From Anaerolineae bacterium (lineage in GTDB: Bacteria > Chloroflexota > Anaerolineae > Aggregatilineales > Phototrophicaceae), in assembly GCA_022825675.1 (NCBI GenBank), contig JAJDWK010000032.1:124001-188000 (forward strand): 64,000 bases of DNA, given 5' to 3'. Each line of letters starts with the position of its first letter. Position 1 is the first letter of the stretch. The notes under the pieces are model-generated. The model searched no databases and had not been told where the DNA came from. It was given only the letters and a program-made list of their open reading frames with translations. Of this stretch, positions 32,548 through 42,963 are shown piece after piece. Position numbers and translations under genes: made by a program.

Positions 32548-33456
32548 ATGGGCTTAGCGGGCATATTTCAAATCTTGCAGACGCCCTTCGCGGCTGATGG
32601 CGCAATTGACTGGCGCAGTTTTGAGCGGCAACTGGACTTCTGCCGCGCGGCGGGCGTGCATGGCATGGTGCTTCCCGCGCTCGCCAGCGAATTTTTCACG
32701 CTAAGCGATGCCGAGCGCTTCGCGGTGGTGGAATTTGCCGCCGAGCGCGCTGCGGGAATCGCGCCGCTGGTGGTGGCGGTCCAAGGGCTGAACCAGCGGC
32801 TCGCGCTGGAATTCGCCGAGCATGCCGCCCGCCACAATGCCAGCGCTTTGATGGCGATGCCGCCCTATTTGCGCAAGGCGGGCAAAGCGGAAATCCTGGA
32901 ATACTATCGCCAACTCGCGCAGTTTGAGCGCCCGCTGATACTTCAAAACGCGCCCGCGCCAATCGGCAGCCCGCTCTCCCCGCGGGAGTTGGTGGCGCTG
33001 CTGGCGGCTGAGGAAAATATCGCCTACATCAAAGAAGAGACCAACCCCATCCTGCAGCATATCAGCCAGATTCTGGCGCTGGACGCGGGCAACTGCGCGG
33101 GCGTGTTCGGCGGCGCCAACGGCATCTATCTCATCGACGAGCTGAAGCGGGGCGCTTGCGGCAATATGCCCGCCGGCGGCATGGTCGACCTGCAAGTAGA
33201 CATCTACAATTTATATCGAGCGCGAAAGACACAGGAAGCCGAGAGCTTACATCACACATTGCTGCCGCTATTGAACTATGCCATGGTCTACGGCGTTTCC
33301 CTGCACAAATATGTGCTCTGGCGGCGGGGCGTTTTGGCTTCACCCTTCGCGCGCGACCCGCAGAAAATCAGCCTGGATGCCGACGATATCGCCGCGGTGG
33401 AAGCCATGTGGCGCCCGCTTGCCGAGTTTGCCAACCCGACTTTCCCCTTCGCCTAG
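32548..33456 (+). CDS. DapA-family (N-acetylneuraminate lyase/KDG aldolase-like) protein
   Basis: 302-aa TIM-barrel protein of the dihydrodipicolinate synthase family. The Schiff-base Lys is conserved in IAYIKEETN. Two hallmarks differ from DapA: the GTTGE loop reads ALASEFF, and the catalytic Tyr of the YNxP motif is replaced (LILQNAPAP), so it is unlikely to be a lysine-pathway enzyme. Aldol cleavage or dehydration of a 2-keto-3-deoxy sugar acid is a fair guess given the divergent enolase-superfamily gene. GGAG lies 8 nt before ATG 32548; the in-frame GTG just before is not favoured. A glycogen phosphorylase gene follows after about 70 bp. Confidence 0.85.
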   Translation: MGLAGIFQILQTPFAADGAIDWRSFERQLDFCRAAGVHGMVLPALASEFFTLSDAERFAVVEFAAERAAGIAPLVVAVQGLNQRLALEFAEHAARHNASALMAMPPYLRKAGKAEILEYYRQLAQFERPLILQNAPAPIGSPLSPRELVALLAAEENIAYIKEETNPILQHISQILALDAGNCAGVFGGANGIYLIDELKRGACGNMPAGGMVDLQVDIYNLYRARKTQEAESLHHTLLPLLNYAMVYGVSLHKYVLWRRGVLASPFARDPQKISLDADDIAAVEAMWRPLAEFANPTFPFA

Positions 33457-33524
33457 CCTGAGCATAGGCACAGAAAGAAAATGCCGCGTTATAAGATGCA
33501 AATTGGAGATGAGGTGCAGGACCT

Positions 33525-35993
33525 GTGATAAAAAACTTCGAAAATATATCCCCCGTGCAGCATACCGAAGCGGCTTTTTCCCAAGCCTTCCGCGATAATT
33601 TGTATTATACGCGCGGGCAAGCCATCTACACGGCGACCAAGCACGACCTCTATGTGGCGCTGGCGCTGACCGTGCGCGATTATATGATGTTCAACTGGCA
33701 GCAAAATGTGGACTGCTACTTCCGCCAGAATCCAAAATTTGTCTATTATCTGTCGGCGGAATACCTCCTTGGGCAGCAATTAGAGAAGAACCTGCTCTAC
33801 ACCGAGACTTATGAGCTTGCCGAGCGCAGCATGCGGCAGCAGCAAATTAACCTGTCGGAACTCATCGCGATGGATATCGAGCCGGGCTTGGGCAATGGCG
33901 GCTTGGGACGCCTGTCCGCCTGCTTTATGGATTCGCTGGCGACGCTGAATATCCCCGCTGTTGGCTATGGCATCCGCTATGAATATGGCATCTTCCGCCA
34001 GTCCTTCCGCGATGGCTGGCAGGTAGAAAGCCCGGACGAGTGGCTCTATTACGGCAACCCCTGGGAATTCCCGCAGCCGGACGACATGGTAGAAGTGGGC
34101 TTTGGCGGCAGGACGGAACATTACCGCGATGATGAGGGCAAGCTCCGCGTCCGCTGGCTGCCGCAGCAGACCATCATGGGACAGCCCTATCATACGCTGG
34201 TGCCGGGATACAAGAGCAAGACGGTCAATATGCTGCGGCTTTGGGGCGCGCGCGCCACCCGTGAATTTGACCTGCAGCTCTTTGATGTCGGCGATTATTC
34301 AAGAGCGGTTGAGCAGAAGACCAGCTCGGAAAATGTTACCAAAGTGCTCTACCCCAACGACAATACGCCCCAGGGCAAAGAACTGCGGCTGAAGCAGCAA
34401 TACTTCTTTGTCGCCTGCTCGCTCAACAATATCATCAAGCGCTTCATGATCAAAAACGCCGAATGGGAAGAGCTGCCCAAAGTGGCGGTGATACACCTGA
34501 ACGATTCCCACCCGGTCATCGCCATCGCCGAATTCATGCGCCTGTTGGTGGATCAATATCGGCTGACATGGGAGCGGGCATGGAGCATCACAAACCAGAC
34601 CTTCGCCGCCACCCAGCATACCCTGCTGCCAGAAGCGCTGGAGAAATGGCCCGTCTGGCTGCTGGAGCGCGTCCTGCCCCGTCATCTGGAAATCATCTAC
34701 GAGATTAACCATCGCTTCCTGGAATCGGTGCGCATGACCTTCCCTAACGACATCGGGCGCATCGAGCGCATGTCGATAATTGAAGAGGGGCGGGAGAAGC
34801 AAGTGCGCATGGCGAACCTCGCCTGCATCGCCAGTTATTCGGTCAATGGCGTTGCCGAGCTGCAATCCGACCTGCTGCAGACGCGGGTATTCCCCGATTT
34901 CGCCGCGATGTTCCCCGAGAAGTTCGGCAACAAAACCAATGGCGTTACGCCGCGCCGCTTCCTGAAATTGGCGAACCCGGTCCTGTCGGATTTAATCAGC
35001 GACCGCATCGGCGATGGCTGGCTCAGGAATCTCGAAGATTTACACAAGCTGGAAGCCTTCGTTGATGACCCGGATTTCCGCCAAAGCTGGCGTGACATGA
35101 AACAGAAAAACAAAGCGCAATTGGCGAATTTCATCGCCCAGTCTATGGGGCTGGCGGTCAGCGCCGATTCGCTCTTTGATGTCATGGTCAAGCGCCTGCA
35201 CGAATACAAGCGGCAGTTGCTCAAGACCCTGCATATCATCCATCTCTATCAGCGCTTGAAGCGGGAGCCGCAGCAGGAACTCGCGCCAATCACTTTCGTT
35301 TTTGGCGCCAAAGCCGCGCCCGGCTACACGATGGCGAAGCTGATAATCAAATTGATAAATTCGGTTGCCGATGTGGTCAATCGCGACCCGGTATCGGCGG
35401 GGCGGCTGACTGTCGCCTTCATCCCGAATTTTAATGTGACCAGCGGGCACTTGATTTATCCCGCCGCCGACCTGTCCGAGCAGATTTCCCTGGCGGGCAA
35501 AGAAGCATCTGGCACCGGCAATATGAAGTTCGCCTTGAATGGCGGCTTGACCATCGGCACCCTGGATGGTGCCAATATCGAAATCCGCGAGCGGGTTGGC
35601 GCCGAGAATTTCTTCCTCTTCGGCATGACCACAGAAGAAGTTTTTGCCGCGCGGGAAGGCGGCTACAATCCGCGTGACTATTACGATGCTGATGCCAGCC
35701 TGCGCCAAGCGATCGACTGGATAGCCTCCGGGCAATTCTCCAGCGGCGATACCCGCCTCTTCCAGCCCATTGTCGATTCCCTGCTCTATCACGATGAATA
35801 TATGCTCTGCGCCGATTTCGCCAGCTACATAGACTGCCAGGCGCAGGTAGCCGAGGCTTATGCCGACACCGAGCGCTGGACAACGATGTCAATTCTTAAC
35901 GCGGCGCGTTCAGGGTTCTTCTCGTCCGACCGCACAATCGCCGAATACAATCGCGATATATGGCGCGCATCCCTGCTGGATTTGGCGCTCTAA
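33525..35993 (+). CDS. glgP: Glycogen/starch/alpha-glucan phosphorylase
   Basis: 822-aa GT35 phosphorylase that releases glucose 1-phosphate from storage or imported alpha-glucans in the cytoplasm. The N-terminal half has [31 protein letters not shown] and [13 protein letters not shown]; the PLP Lys is near residue 668 in [13 protein letters not shown], followed by [10 protein letters not shown]. Length is the normal one for the E. coli/rabbit-type enzyme rather than the shorter archaeal type. Start is GTG 33525 with only a moderate ribosome site (GAGGTGCAGG). Downstream is a short GGCGCT-cta-AGCGCC palindrome at the stop without a T-run. Confidence 0.97.
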   Translation: MIKNFENISPVQHTEAAFSQAFRDNLYYTRGQAIYTATKHDLYVALALTVRDYMMFNWQQNVDCYFRQNPKFVYYLSAEYLLGQQLEKNLLYTETYELAERSMRQQQINLSELIAMDIEPGLGNGGLGRLSACFMDSLATLNIPAVGYGIRYEYGIFRQSFRDGWQVESPDEWLYYGNPWEFPQPDDMVEVGFGGRTEHYRDDEGKLRVRWLPQQTIMGQPYHTLVPGYKSKTVNMLRLWGARATREFDLQLFDVGDYSRAVEQKTSSENVTKVLYPNDNTPQGKELRLKQQYFFVACSLNNIIKRFMIKNAEWEELPKVAVIHLNDSHPVIAIAEFMRLLVDQYRLTWERAWSITNQTFAATQHTLLPEALEKWPVWLLERVLPRHLEIIYEINHRFLESVRMTFPNDIGRIERMSIIEEGREKQVRMANLACIASYSVNGVAELQSDLLQTRVFPDFAAMFPEKFGNKTNGVTPRRFLKLANPVLSDLISDRIGDGWLRNLEDLHKLEAFVDDPDFRQSWRDMKQKNKAQLANFIAQSMGLAVSADSLFDVMVKRLHEYKRQLLKTLHIIHLYQRLKREPQQELAPITFVFGAKAAPGYTMAKLIIKLINSVADVVNRDPVSAGRLTVAFIPNFNVTSGHLIYPAADLSEQISLAGKEASGTGNMKFALNGGLTIGTLDGANIEIRERVGAENFFLFGMTTEEVFAAREGGYNPRDYYDADASLRQAIDWIASGQFSSGDTRLFQPIVDSLLYHDEYMLCADFASYIDCQAQVAEAYADTERWTTMSILNAARSGFFSSDRTIAEYNRDIWRASLLDLAL

Positions 35994-36031
35994 GCGCCCG
36001 GCGGCGGCTCCAATTGCGCTCATTCATTTGC

Positions 36032-36059
36032 TTGCATTTCATTTTGCATTGGGTACACT
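36032..36059 (+). promoter_or_regulatory. Promoter of the importer-GH51 operon
   Basis: TTGCAT (36032-36037) and TACACT (36054-36059) are 16 bp apart. The predicted start near 36066 gives a leader of about 145 nt before the binding-protein gene. Confidence 0.55.
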
Positions 36060-36082
36060 TAGCCCGTTGTGGCGGTGGAGTT

Positions 36083-36098
36083 GCAGCAAATTCGCTGC
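36083..36098. promoter_or_regulatory. Candidate operator, 16-bp palindrome
   Basis: GCAGCAAATTCGCTGC is palindromic in 7 of 8 base pairs around an AATT centre, in the style of LacI-family operators. It sits about +17 to +32 of the predicted transcript. Its right half (TTCGCTG) matches the arm of the inverted repeat at 21041-21065. Confidence 0.45.
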
Positions 36099-36210
36099 CA
36101 GCGCGTGGTAGATTGCGGCAATGTAATAGAAAGGCATCTATGAATAAGAATTGGCAATAAGCTGATACCGGAACGACCCGTCAGAAATCAGAAATTAAGG
36201 AGACGCAACA

Positions 36211-37551
36211 ATGTTCAAACGACTTTCCCTCTTACTCAGCTTGGCGCTGCTTGTCGCCATGCTGCTGCTGATATCGATGCCGATGAGCTCGGTCGCGCAA
36301 GACGCGGAGCCAACGGCGATAGTTGGCGCTTTTGGCGGCGGCGAGACCAAGATTTCCTATTGGAATGGGCTGACTGGCTCGGACGGCGTCACCATGAACG
36401 AAATGCTGGCGCAATTCGCCGATGAAAATCCCGAATTTGAAGTAACCAGCGAAATCATCCCCTGGAATACCCTGTATGCCAAGCTGCAAGCGGCATTTGT
36501 CGCCAATCAGCCGCCAGACCTCGTTCTGATGCACGCCTCGGAAGTGCCGCAATTCGCCAGCTTCGGCGTCTTGATGGACTTGGGTCCCTGGTATGTTGGC
36601 GGCGGCGGCTGGTTTGATGAGAACGACATCTCCAGCATTACCTACGAAGGCATGCAATATCAGGGCGTTACTTATGCCATCCCGCTGGACAATCACGGGC
36701 GCGGCTTGTGGATCAACACCGACATGTTTGAAGCCGCCGGCATCGATACCGACCCCGCCACCGTGCCGACAAATTACGAAGACTGGGTGACTTTGCTGCA
36801 GGCGCTGACTTTGGACGCCAACGGCAACAACGCCGCCGATTCCAGCTTTGATGCCGAGAATGTCGTGCAGTGGGGTTATGTCGTCGGGGAATGGCCCCGC
36901 GTCAATTTCTTGAGCGCGCTGGCGCAGCATGGCGGCGAAATGGTCTCCGCCGAGGGGCAAATCACCGTCAATTCGGATGCGGGCATGGCCGCCTTGCAAC
37001 AAGCGGTTGACCTCGTTTACGAATACAATGTATCGCCGCCGCCAGCCGGTTTCGATACCTGGCAGGGCTTCGCCAGCGGCTCCGTCGCGGTGATTCCTAC
37101 TGGCACCTGGTTCCGCAATTTCGCCGTTGATCAAACGGATATCAACGGGACAGCTTGGCCCCAAGTGCAGTTTGGTCCACAGCCAGCGACCTGGTTTGGC
37201 ATCCACGCCTTTATGCTGCCCGCCATGTCAACGCCAGAGAAGGCGGCAGCGGTGCAGACATTGCTGCAGTGGATTTCCGCCAATCAAGTAACTTGGGCAG
37301 GCTCGGGTCAAGTGCCGGCGCTGCTTTCCGCCCAAGCCGCTTTGGATGCGGAAAATTATCCCTCCAACATCCTCTTGGGGCAGACATTCACCGACTATGG
37401 CATCCTTGATTATCAAAGCACGGCGGTGCAGGAAATGTACGCCGCGCTCGACCCCGAACTGGATGCCGCGCTGAACAACTTGAAATCGGTTGAAGACGCT
37501 TTGAATGACGCTGCCGAGCGCATGCAGCAAGTGCTTGACCGCGCGATGTAA
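36211..37551 (+). CDS. ABC sugar importer, solute-binding protein
   Basis: 446-aa extracellular binding protein of a CUT1-type importer. The signal peptide is MFKRLSLLLSLALLVAMLLL continuing to a cleavage near SVAQ; no lipobox. The mature part starts with ETKISYWNGLTGSDG and has NQPPDLVLMHASE, YAIPLDNHGRGLWIN and FASGSVAVIPTGTWF, all typical of family 1. AAGGAG precedes ATG 36211. With the two permeases and a GH51 arabinofuranosidase downstream, an arabinose-containing oligosaccharide is the likely ligand, which is inferred from context. A hairpin follows the stop codon. Confidence 0.93.
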   Translation: MFKRLSLLLSLALLVAMLLLISMPMSSVAQDAEPTAIVGAFGGGETKISYWNGLTGSDGVTMNEMLAQFADENPEFEVTSEIIPWNTLYAKLQAAFVANQPPDLVLMHASEVPQFASFGVLMDLGPWYVGGGGWFDENDISSITYEGMQYQGVTYAIPLDNHGRGLWINTDMFEAAGIDTDPATVPTNYEDWVTLLQALTLDANGNNAADSSFDAENVVQWGYVVGEWPRVNFLSALAQHGGEMVSAEGQITVNSDAGMAALQQAVDLVYEYNVSPPPAGFDTWQGFASGSVAVIPTGTWFRNFAVDQTDINGTAWPQVQFGPQPATWFGIHAFMLPAMSTPEKAAAVQTLLQWISANQVTWAGSGQVPALLSAQAALDAENYPSNILLGQTFTDYGILDYQSTAVQEMYAALDPELDAALNNLKSVEDALNDAAERMQQVLDRAM

Positions 37552-37586
37552 AGGCGTTACCGCTTCAATCAGCATTGAGCAGTTTC

Positions 37587-37613
37587 GGCGGGGTGGAATA
37601 CATCTGCCCCGCC
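37587..37613 (+). other. Intercistronic hairpin after the binding-protein gene
   Basis: GGCGGGGTGG and CTGCCCCGCC pair around an AATACAT loop (10 bp with two wobbles), 36 nt after the stop and before the permease genes. No T-run. Confidence 0.68.
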
Positions 37614-37665
37614 GCTGCCCTACGGTGGCGGCGCAGCCCATACGGCGACAGGGCGAGAATGCGGA

Positions 37666-38589
37666 ATGAATCACTCTAAGAACGCAAAAAATGCCAGAGC
37701 GAGGCGCTTTTCGCTCAGCCTAAAATCGCGGGAAATACTCGCCGCTTACGCATTTCTCGCGCCATTTATGGCTTTCTTTTTGATATTTGTTGTGCGCGCT
37801 GTTGTCGAGGCGGTGCGCATGAGCTTTTACGACTGGCATATCCTGCGTCCCATGCGCCCCTATATCGGCATCGACAATTACCTCGAGCTGGTCAACGACA
37901 GTGTCTGGTGGATTTCCCTGCAAAACACCATCGTCTTCACCGTGCTGACGGTGATTGGCACCACCATTGTCGCCTTGGCGGCGGCAGTTGCCGTCACCCG
38001 CCCCATCCGCGGGCAGGGTTTTTTCCGCGTACTGCTGTATATGCCGAGCTTGCTCTCGGTGGGCGCGGTGGGTTTGATCTGGGTATGGCTGCTGAATACG
38101 CAATTCGGCATCATCAACTATGGGCTGAGCTTTATTGGCATCCGCCCTGTCAATTGGCTGGGCGACCCCAATTTGGTGATTCCTTCCTTGAGCCTCACCA
38201 CAATTTGGTGGGGTTTCGGCTTCCCAATGTTGATATTCATCGCCGGTTTGCAGGGCATCCCGGAGCAGCTCTACGAGGCGGCGCGCATTGATGGCGGCAG
38301 CGACCGCGACCTGTTCCTGTATATAACCCTGCCATTGCTGCGCCCAACGATATTGTTTGTTACCGTCACTGGCGTTATTTCTCATTTTCAGGTCTATGGT
38401 CAGCCCTTCATCATGACCACTGGCGGTCCCGGTCGTTCATCCTATTCGCTGATATTTTATCTGTATCAAATTGCCTGGACTGCCTTCCGCATGGGCTATG
38501 GCGCGGCGGTGGCGGTCTGCATTGCTGTGATTATGGCAGTCTTGACCAGCGTGCAATTCCTTGTGCTTAGCCGCCGCATAGAATACTGA
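37666..38589 (+). CDS. ABC sugar importer permease (MalF-like)
   Basis: 307-aa six-helix permease of the arabinose-type importer. It starts with a basic segment, then ILAAYAFLAPFMAFFLIFVV. The EAA loop is EQLYEAARIDGGSDRDLFLY followed by ITLPLLRPTI. A FQVYGQPFIMTTGGPG stretch near the end is common in UgpA/LacF-type proteins. It is preceded by the intercistronic hairpin, and the second permease follows 10 bp downstream. Confidence 0.94.
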   Translation: MNHSKNAKNARARRFSLSLKSREILAAYAFLAPFMAFFLIFVVRAVVEAVRMSFYDWHILRPMRPYIGIDNYLELVNDSVWWISLQNTIVFTVLTVIGTTIVALAAAVAVTRPIRGQGFFRVLLYMPSLLSVGAVGLIWVWLLNTQFGIINYGLSFIGIRPVNWLGDPNLVIPSLSLTTIWWGFGFPMLIFIAGLQGIPEQLYEAARIDGGSDRDLFLYITLPLLRPTILFVTVTGVISHFQVYGQPFIMTTGGPGRSSYSLIFYLYQIAWTAFRMGYGAAVAVCIAVIMAVLTSVQFLVLSRRIEY

Positions 38590-38599
38590 TTGGCCTGCT

Positions 38600-39445
38600 A
38601 TGAAGCCTGAACGCTCTATCCTGCCACAGCATACAATCACTTATGTGTTCCTGACCTTGCTCAGCCTGTTTGTCGTTTTCCCGATGCTGATAGCGGTATC
38701 CCAGTCCTTCATGACCAACCAGGAGGTTAACCGCTGGCCGCCGCAAATCATCCCGCTGGAGCCGACATTAGAGAGCATCCGCACCGTATTGACGCAGCAA
38801 GACCTGCGGCTGGACTTGTGGCTGCGCAACAGCTTGATAGCGGCGACCGGCTATACGGCGGCGGTGCTGCTGCTCTGCGCGCCGGCGGCATTTGCCTTCG
38901 CCCGGCTGAAGTTCCCCGGCAATAATCTATTGTTCGGCTTCTTGCTGGTAACTATTATGATCCCATCGCAAGTTACGCTGATTCCCAACTACCTGCTGAT
39001 GCGGGATTTGCAGTGGCTGGATACCTTCAACGCGCTAATCTTCCCCGGTGCCGCCAATGTCTTTGGCGTATTCCTGCTGCGGCAGTTCTTCATTCAAGTG
39101 CCTACTGACCTGGAGGAAGCCGCCGTGCTGGATGGCGCGGGGTATTTCGGGCGCTTTTGGCATGTCATCCTGCCCCTCTCCCGCAACGCTTTGACCGCGC
39201 TGGGCATCTTTGTTTTTCTCTTTCACTATAACGATTTATTCTGGCCCTTCATCGTCACCAACAGCTTGGAAACGCGTACGCTGCCAGTCGGCTTGGCAAT
39301 TTTGAATTCCTCTTATGCCGGGCAATATCGCCCGATGGTGCTGTCGGGCGCGGTGCTGTCTTCAATACCAATTCTGATTGTATACATCATCTTCCAGCGG
39401 CAGATTATCCAGGGCATCACCTTAACTGGCATGGGCGGGCGCTAG
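38600..39445 (+). CDS. ABC sugar importer permease (MalG-like)
   Basis: 281-aa second permease of the importer. Visible are [20 protein letters not shown] at the N-terminus, [20 protein letters not shown] with the EAA core, and the classical end [16 protein letters not shown]. The EAA loop reads EEAAVLDGA in place of the commoner EAARIDGA, a mild variation. No ATPase gene is adjacent. The GH51 gene begins about 55 bp downstream. Confidence 0.94.
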   Translation: MKPERSILPQHTITYVFLTLLSLFVVFPMLIAVSQSFMTNQEVNRWPPQIIPLEPTLESIRTVLTQQDLRLDLWLRNSLIAATGYTAAVLLLCAPAAFAFARLKFPGNNLLFGFLLVTIMIPSQVTLIPNYLLMRDLQWLDTFNALIFPGAANVFGVFLLRQFFIQVPTDLEEAAVLDGAGYFGRFWHVILPLSRNALTALGIFVFLFHYNDLFWPFIVTNSLETRTLPVGLAILNSSYAGQYRPMVLSGAVLSSIPILIVYIIFQRQIIQGITLTGMGGR

Positions 39446-39501
39446 CGCCAGCTAAGAGCAGATTCGCCGCCGCAGGCAGGCGGCATAGACGGGAGCCAGC
39501 G

Positions 39502-41010
39502 ATGGGCAATAACAAAAGCGCAACGGTCTCGGTTGACAGCCGGCGTGTCATCAGCGAGATTTCGCCGCTGCTTTTCAGCGGATTCGCCGAGCACATGGGG
39601 CGCTGCATCTATGAGGGCATCTATGACCCGGCATCCGCCCATGCGGATGAACATGGCTTGCGCCAAGATGTTTTAGCAGCGCTGCGTGAGCTGAATTATC
39701 GGGCGATGCGCTATCCTGGCGGCAATTTCGTCAGCGGCTACCGCTGGGAAGATGGCATCGGTCCCAAATCTCAGCGGCCTGCCCGCCGCGACCTCGCCTG
39801 GCAATCGATTGAAAGCAATCAGTTTGGCACCGACGACTTCATGCGCTTTTGCCGCGAAATCAATACCGAGCCGATGCTGGCGGTAAATCTCGGCACGGGC
39901 ACAATCCAGGATGCCGCCAACCTGGTTGAGTATTGCAATGCGCCCCTCGGCAGCGCCTATGCCGACAGGCGCGCCGCCAACAGCCAGGCGGAGCCCTACG
40001 GCGTCAAGTATTGGTGCCTGGGCAACGAGATGGATGGACCCTGGCAGATTGGCCATCTCGATGCGGTCGAATATGGCAAGAAAGCGCGCGAAGCGGCGAA
40101 GCTGATGCGCTTGCACGACGAATCGATCGAACTTGTGCTTTGCGGCTCGTCCAGCTCGCAGATGCCGACATATCCCGAATGGGACCGGGTGGCGCTGGAA
40201 TTGTGCTGGGACGGCGTCGACTATCACTCCATGCACTATTACGCCGGCAATCACAAAGACGATAGCCCCAGCTACCTGGCGCTCAGCGCGGAGTTTGAAG
40301 ACTATGTGGATACGCTTGCCGGCATCCTGCGCTATGTAAAAGCCAAGACCCGCTCCAAGCATGATGTTTACCTCTCCTGGGACGAGTGGAATGTTTGGTA
40401 TAAGGCGCGCGAGCTTTCGGATATGCGCGGCGGCTGGACAGAAGCGCCGCATTTAATCGAAGAAGTCTATAACCTGGAGGACGCGCTGGTGGTGGCGCAG
40501 TGGCTCAATGTTTTTCTGCGCAAATCCGATGTGTTGAAAATCGCCTGCATCGCGCAGATTGTGAATGTCATCGCGCCGATTTTGACCCAGCGCAATCGGC
40601 TGCTCAAACAGAGCACCTATTACCCGCTGCTGCACTTCAGCCAACTGGCGCGCGGGAACGCGCTTGACCTGCTGGTGACAGCGCCTCACTATGAAACTGA
40701 GCAATTTGGCGCTATGCCGCTGTTGGATGTATCCGCCAGCCATGACCCAGATACAAACCGCGGCGCGATTTTCATAGTCAACCGCAGCCTGGAGGGCGCG
40801 CTGCCCCTCGAAATCACCTGGGCGGATAAGACACCCACGCGCATACTGTCAGCGCATCAACTGGCAGGCAGCGACCCCAAAGCGGCAAACAGCTGGGAAC
40901 AGCCTGACCAGCTGAGAACACAAGCGATTGCCGCGCCCAGGATTGTCGACAGCGCGGCGCAGTTGCGCTTGCCAGCGCTCTCCTTCACGGCGCTGGAAGT
41001 GGCATATTAG
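39502..41010 (+). CDS. abfA: Alpha-L-arabinofuranosidase, GH51
   Basis: 502-aa intracellular glycosidase (no signal peptide) that removes alpha-L-arabinofuranosyl groups from arabinan or arabinoxylan oligosaccharides. The acid/base Glu is at residue 176 in [11 protein letters not shown] and the nucleophile Glu at residue 295 in SWDEWNVWY, nearly the same positions as in the Geobacillus enzyme (175 and 294). [12 protein letters not shown] is also conserved, and a C-terminal beta-sandwich follows the barrel. Length is normal. GGGAG precedes ATG 39502. It closes the binding protein-permease-permease-GH51 operon. Confidence 0.96.
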   Translation: MGNNKSATVSVDSRRVISEISPLLFSGFAEHMGRCIYEGIYDPASAHADEHGLRQDVLAALRELNYRAMRYPGGNFVSGYRWEDGIGPKSQRPARRDLAWQSIESNQFGTDDFMRFCREINTEPMLAVNLGTGTIQDAANLVEYCNAPLGSAYADRRAANSQAEPYGVKYWCLGNEMDGPWQIGHLDAVEYGKKAREAAKLMRLHDESIELVLCGSSSSQMPTYPEWDRVALELCWDGVDYHSMHYYAGNHKDDSPSYLALSAEFEDYVDTLAGILRYVKAKTRSKHDVYLSWDEWNVWYKARELSDMRGGWTEAPHLIEEVYNLEDALVVAQWLNVFLRKSDVLKIACIAQIVNVIAPILTQRNRLLKQSTYYPLLHFSQLARGNALDLLVTAPHYETEQFGAMPLLDVSASHDPDTNRGAIFIVNRSLEGALPLEITWADKTPTRILSAHQLAGSDPKAANSWEQPDQLRTQAIAAPRIVDSAAQLRLPALSFTALEVAY

Positions 41011-41019
41011 AATTGCGCG

Positions 41020-42069
41020 CTAACTCAGGCGCGGCTCGGTCACAAGCGTGATGGGGCGTCCCGCCTCGTTTGATGCGACCGCCGCCAGCATAATTTCGCT
41101 CACATGCCGCGCCGTCCACAGGTTGGCGAGTTCCGGTTGCTGTCCGCTTTTGATAGCGCGCCGCCACTCTTCATGCTGGTTGAGCGCGGGCGGCGGGGTA
41201 ATCACCTCGACAGTTGGCTCCGCCCATTCGCGTTCGTAAGAGCTGGGCTTGATGCACTCGATGGCAGCGCCCGTTTGTATCAGCTTGCCGGCGGTGCCAT
41301 GCACACGCAAATAGGACGAACGCGCCGGATCACACCAACTGGTTTCGGCGGTCGCCAGCGCGCCATTCGCCATCTCGAGGAGTAAAGTGGCGGTATCTTC
41401 CATCGCCGTTGGTTTATCCACCGTCAGCAGACGCGCCGTCACCGCATTGACCTTGCCCAAAAGCGCCACCACATTGGCGATTGAATAGACGCCCATGTCT
41501 ATCAATGCGCCGCCGCCCGCGGTATCCGCATCGAAAAACCAGAAGTCATCGGTCACCCGCTTTTCTTCAAAGCTGTCTGAAACTTCCGCATAATAAATCT
41601 CGGGACCGCCGTGGCTGTGCCGCGAGAATGCGCCCGATACCTTGCCAATAGCGCCATTTTTAAGCTGGCGGCGCATTTCGTAGATGACAGCGCTGAAAGA
41701 CGGGCGGCAATAGACGGTCAGCTCAGGGCGGGCTTCACTCGCCGCCACCAGTTGATGCGCCTCTTCCAAGGTGGTGCACAGGGGCTTCTGCATGAACAAG
41801 TGCAAGCCGCGCTCTAAGACCGCCAAGCCAGCTTCGGCATGCAGGGGGTGCGGCAGCGCCACAATTACCGCATCCAGCGTTTCATCGTTGAGCAAATCTT
41901 GCCAAGACAGAGAATAACGCGGCACATCAAAGCGCTGGCAGAGCAAACGCAAGCGGTGCTCGGTACGCCCGCAAATATGCGTGACGCGCATCCCCTCAAC
42001 TTGGGCGATTTCGGGCAGGTGGCTGAGCGCGGCGATGCCGCCAGCGCCTAAAATGCCGACATTAATCAT
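41020..42069 (-). CDS. Gfo/Idh/MocA-family oxidoreductase
   Basis: 349-aa NAD(P)-dependent dehydrogenase. The Rossmann motif is VGILGAGGIAALSH at the N-terminus. The family-specific EKP-like motif reads LFMQKPLCTTLEEAHQL, with Lys in MQKP as usual catalytic residue. The Gfo/Idh/MocA C-terminal sheet (GGALIDMGVYSIANVVALLG) is present. Substrates are sugars, inositols or their derivatives; unknown here. Its start overlaps the stop of the upstream TIM-barrel gene by 8 bp, indicating translational coupling. The two form a typical sugar isomerisation/oxidation pair. Confidence 0.92.
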   Translation of the reverse strand: MINVGILGAGGIAALSHLPEIAQVEGMRVTHICGRTEHRLRLLCQRFDVPRYSLSWQDLLNDETLDAVIVALPHPLHAEAGLAVLERGLHLFMQKPLCTTLEEAHQLVAASEARPELTVYCRPSFSAVIYEMRRQLKNGAIGKVSGAFSRHSHGGPEIYYAEVSDSFEEKRVTDDFWFFDADTAGGGALIDMGVYSIANVVALLGKVNAVTARLLTVDKPTAMEDTATLLLEMANGALATAETSWCDPARSSYLRVHGTAGKLIQTGAAIECIKPSSYEREWAEPTVEVITPPPALNQHEEWRRAIKSGQQPELANLWTARHVSEIMLAAVASNEAGRPITLVTEPRLS

Positions 42070-42895
42070 CGAAGCGCGCTTTCAAAAAGGCATAGCTGCG
42101 GCGGATAGAGCCGATCATGTCTTCGTTGCCGGTCTCGTCTTCAATCGCCAGCACGCCGTCATAGCCGATATCACGCAGCGCCTGCAAGTAGCCATCCCAC
42201 GGCACCAAGCCTTCGCCGCAGGTCGCTTGCCGCGTCTCGGGGTTCCAATCTTTGGCATGCGTATGCACGATTTTATCGCCCAGCGCATACACGCCCTGGA
42301 TTGTGCCCGCCTCGGAGCCGAAGCGCAGCAAGTTGCAGGGGTCATAATTCACGCGCAGCCAGGGATTGCCCACTTCGTCGATGAACTCGCCCAAAGCCTG
42401 CGGCGATTCCTGCCCCGTCTCCAAGGCAAAATATACGCCAACCTGCGCGCCATACTCGGCAATCTCGCTGACAGAGCCCAGCAGAATTTCGTAGGCGGGG
42501 TCGCTTTTGTCCTCGGGCAAAATCCCGGCGTGAGTCGTCACAATGTTGCCGCCAAGCTCGGCAGTTGTCTTGAGCGCTTGTTTGGTCTTGTCGATGCGCC
42601 AGCGCAAGCCTTCGCTTTCTTCCAAACCGCCATAGGTCACCGCCCCCTGAAGCTGAGCGCAGAAGCCGCTGAAGCTAAGCCCCAGCGATTCGGCGATTTT
42701 CATCACCTCACGCCGGTCAGCGGCAGTGCCAACCTCGGGGTCGAGTACGCAGGGGCGGTACTCAAAGTCAACGATCCAAGGCTGCACAGAAGTACAGCCG
42801 ATCTCCGCCGCGATTTCCAGCTGCCGCGCCAGCGCCGCCACATCCGGGGTCGCGCCCAAAGTCCACAATGCGCAGCCAATCGTCATTTCGCTCAT
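42062..42895 (-). CDS. Sugar phosphate isomerase/epimerase-type TIM barrel
   Basis: 277-aa protein of the AP_endonuc_2 superfamily, distinct from the one at 20161. Probable metal ligands occur in FALETGQESP (Glu), RVNYDPCNLL (Asp), KIVHTHAKDW (His) and LAIEDETGNE (Glu). GLSFSGFCAQL is a common strand in xylose isomerase-like proteins. ATG 42895 (MSEMTIGCALWTLG) is supported by GCGAAGG just upstream; the frame extends 15 codons further without good support. It is coupled with the overlapping Gfo/Idh/MocA gene, a pairing seen for inositol or rare-sugar metabolism. Confidence 0.85.
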   Translation of the reverse strand: MSEMTIGCALWTLGATPDVAALARQLEIAAEIGCTSVQPWIVDFEYRPCVLDPEVGTAADRREVMKIAESLGLSFSGFCAQLQGAVTYGGLEESEGLRWRIDKTKQALKTTAELGGNIVTTHAGILPEDKSDPAYEILLGSVSEIAEYGAQVGVYFALETGQESPQALGEFIDEVGNPWLRVNYDPCNLLRFGSEAGTIQGVYALGDKIVHTHAKDWNPETRQATCGEGLVPWDGYLQALRDIGYDGVLAIEDETGNEDMIGSIRRSYAFLKARFDD

Positions 42896-42963
42896 GCCTT
42901 CGCCTTTCCGCTTCGCCTTCTGCCGCGTATAGCATAGCAAATCTCGGCGCTGGCGGCATAAGC

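Noticed and set aside
35994..36031. Terminator after glgP
   Set aside because: The GGCGCT-cta-AGCGCC palindrome overlaps the stop codon and has no T-run.
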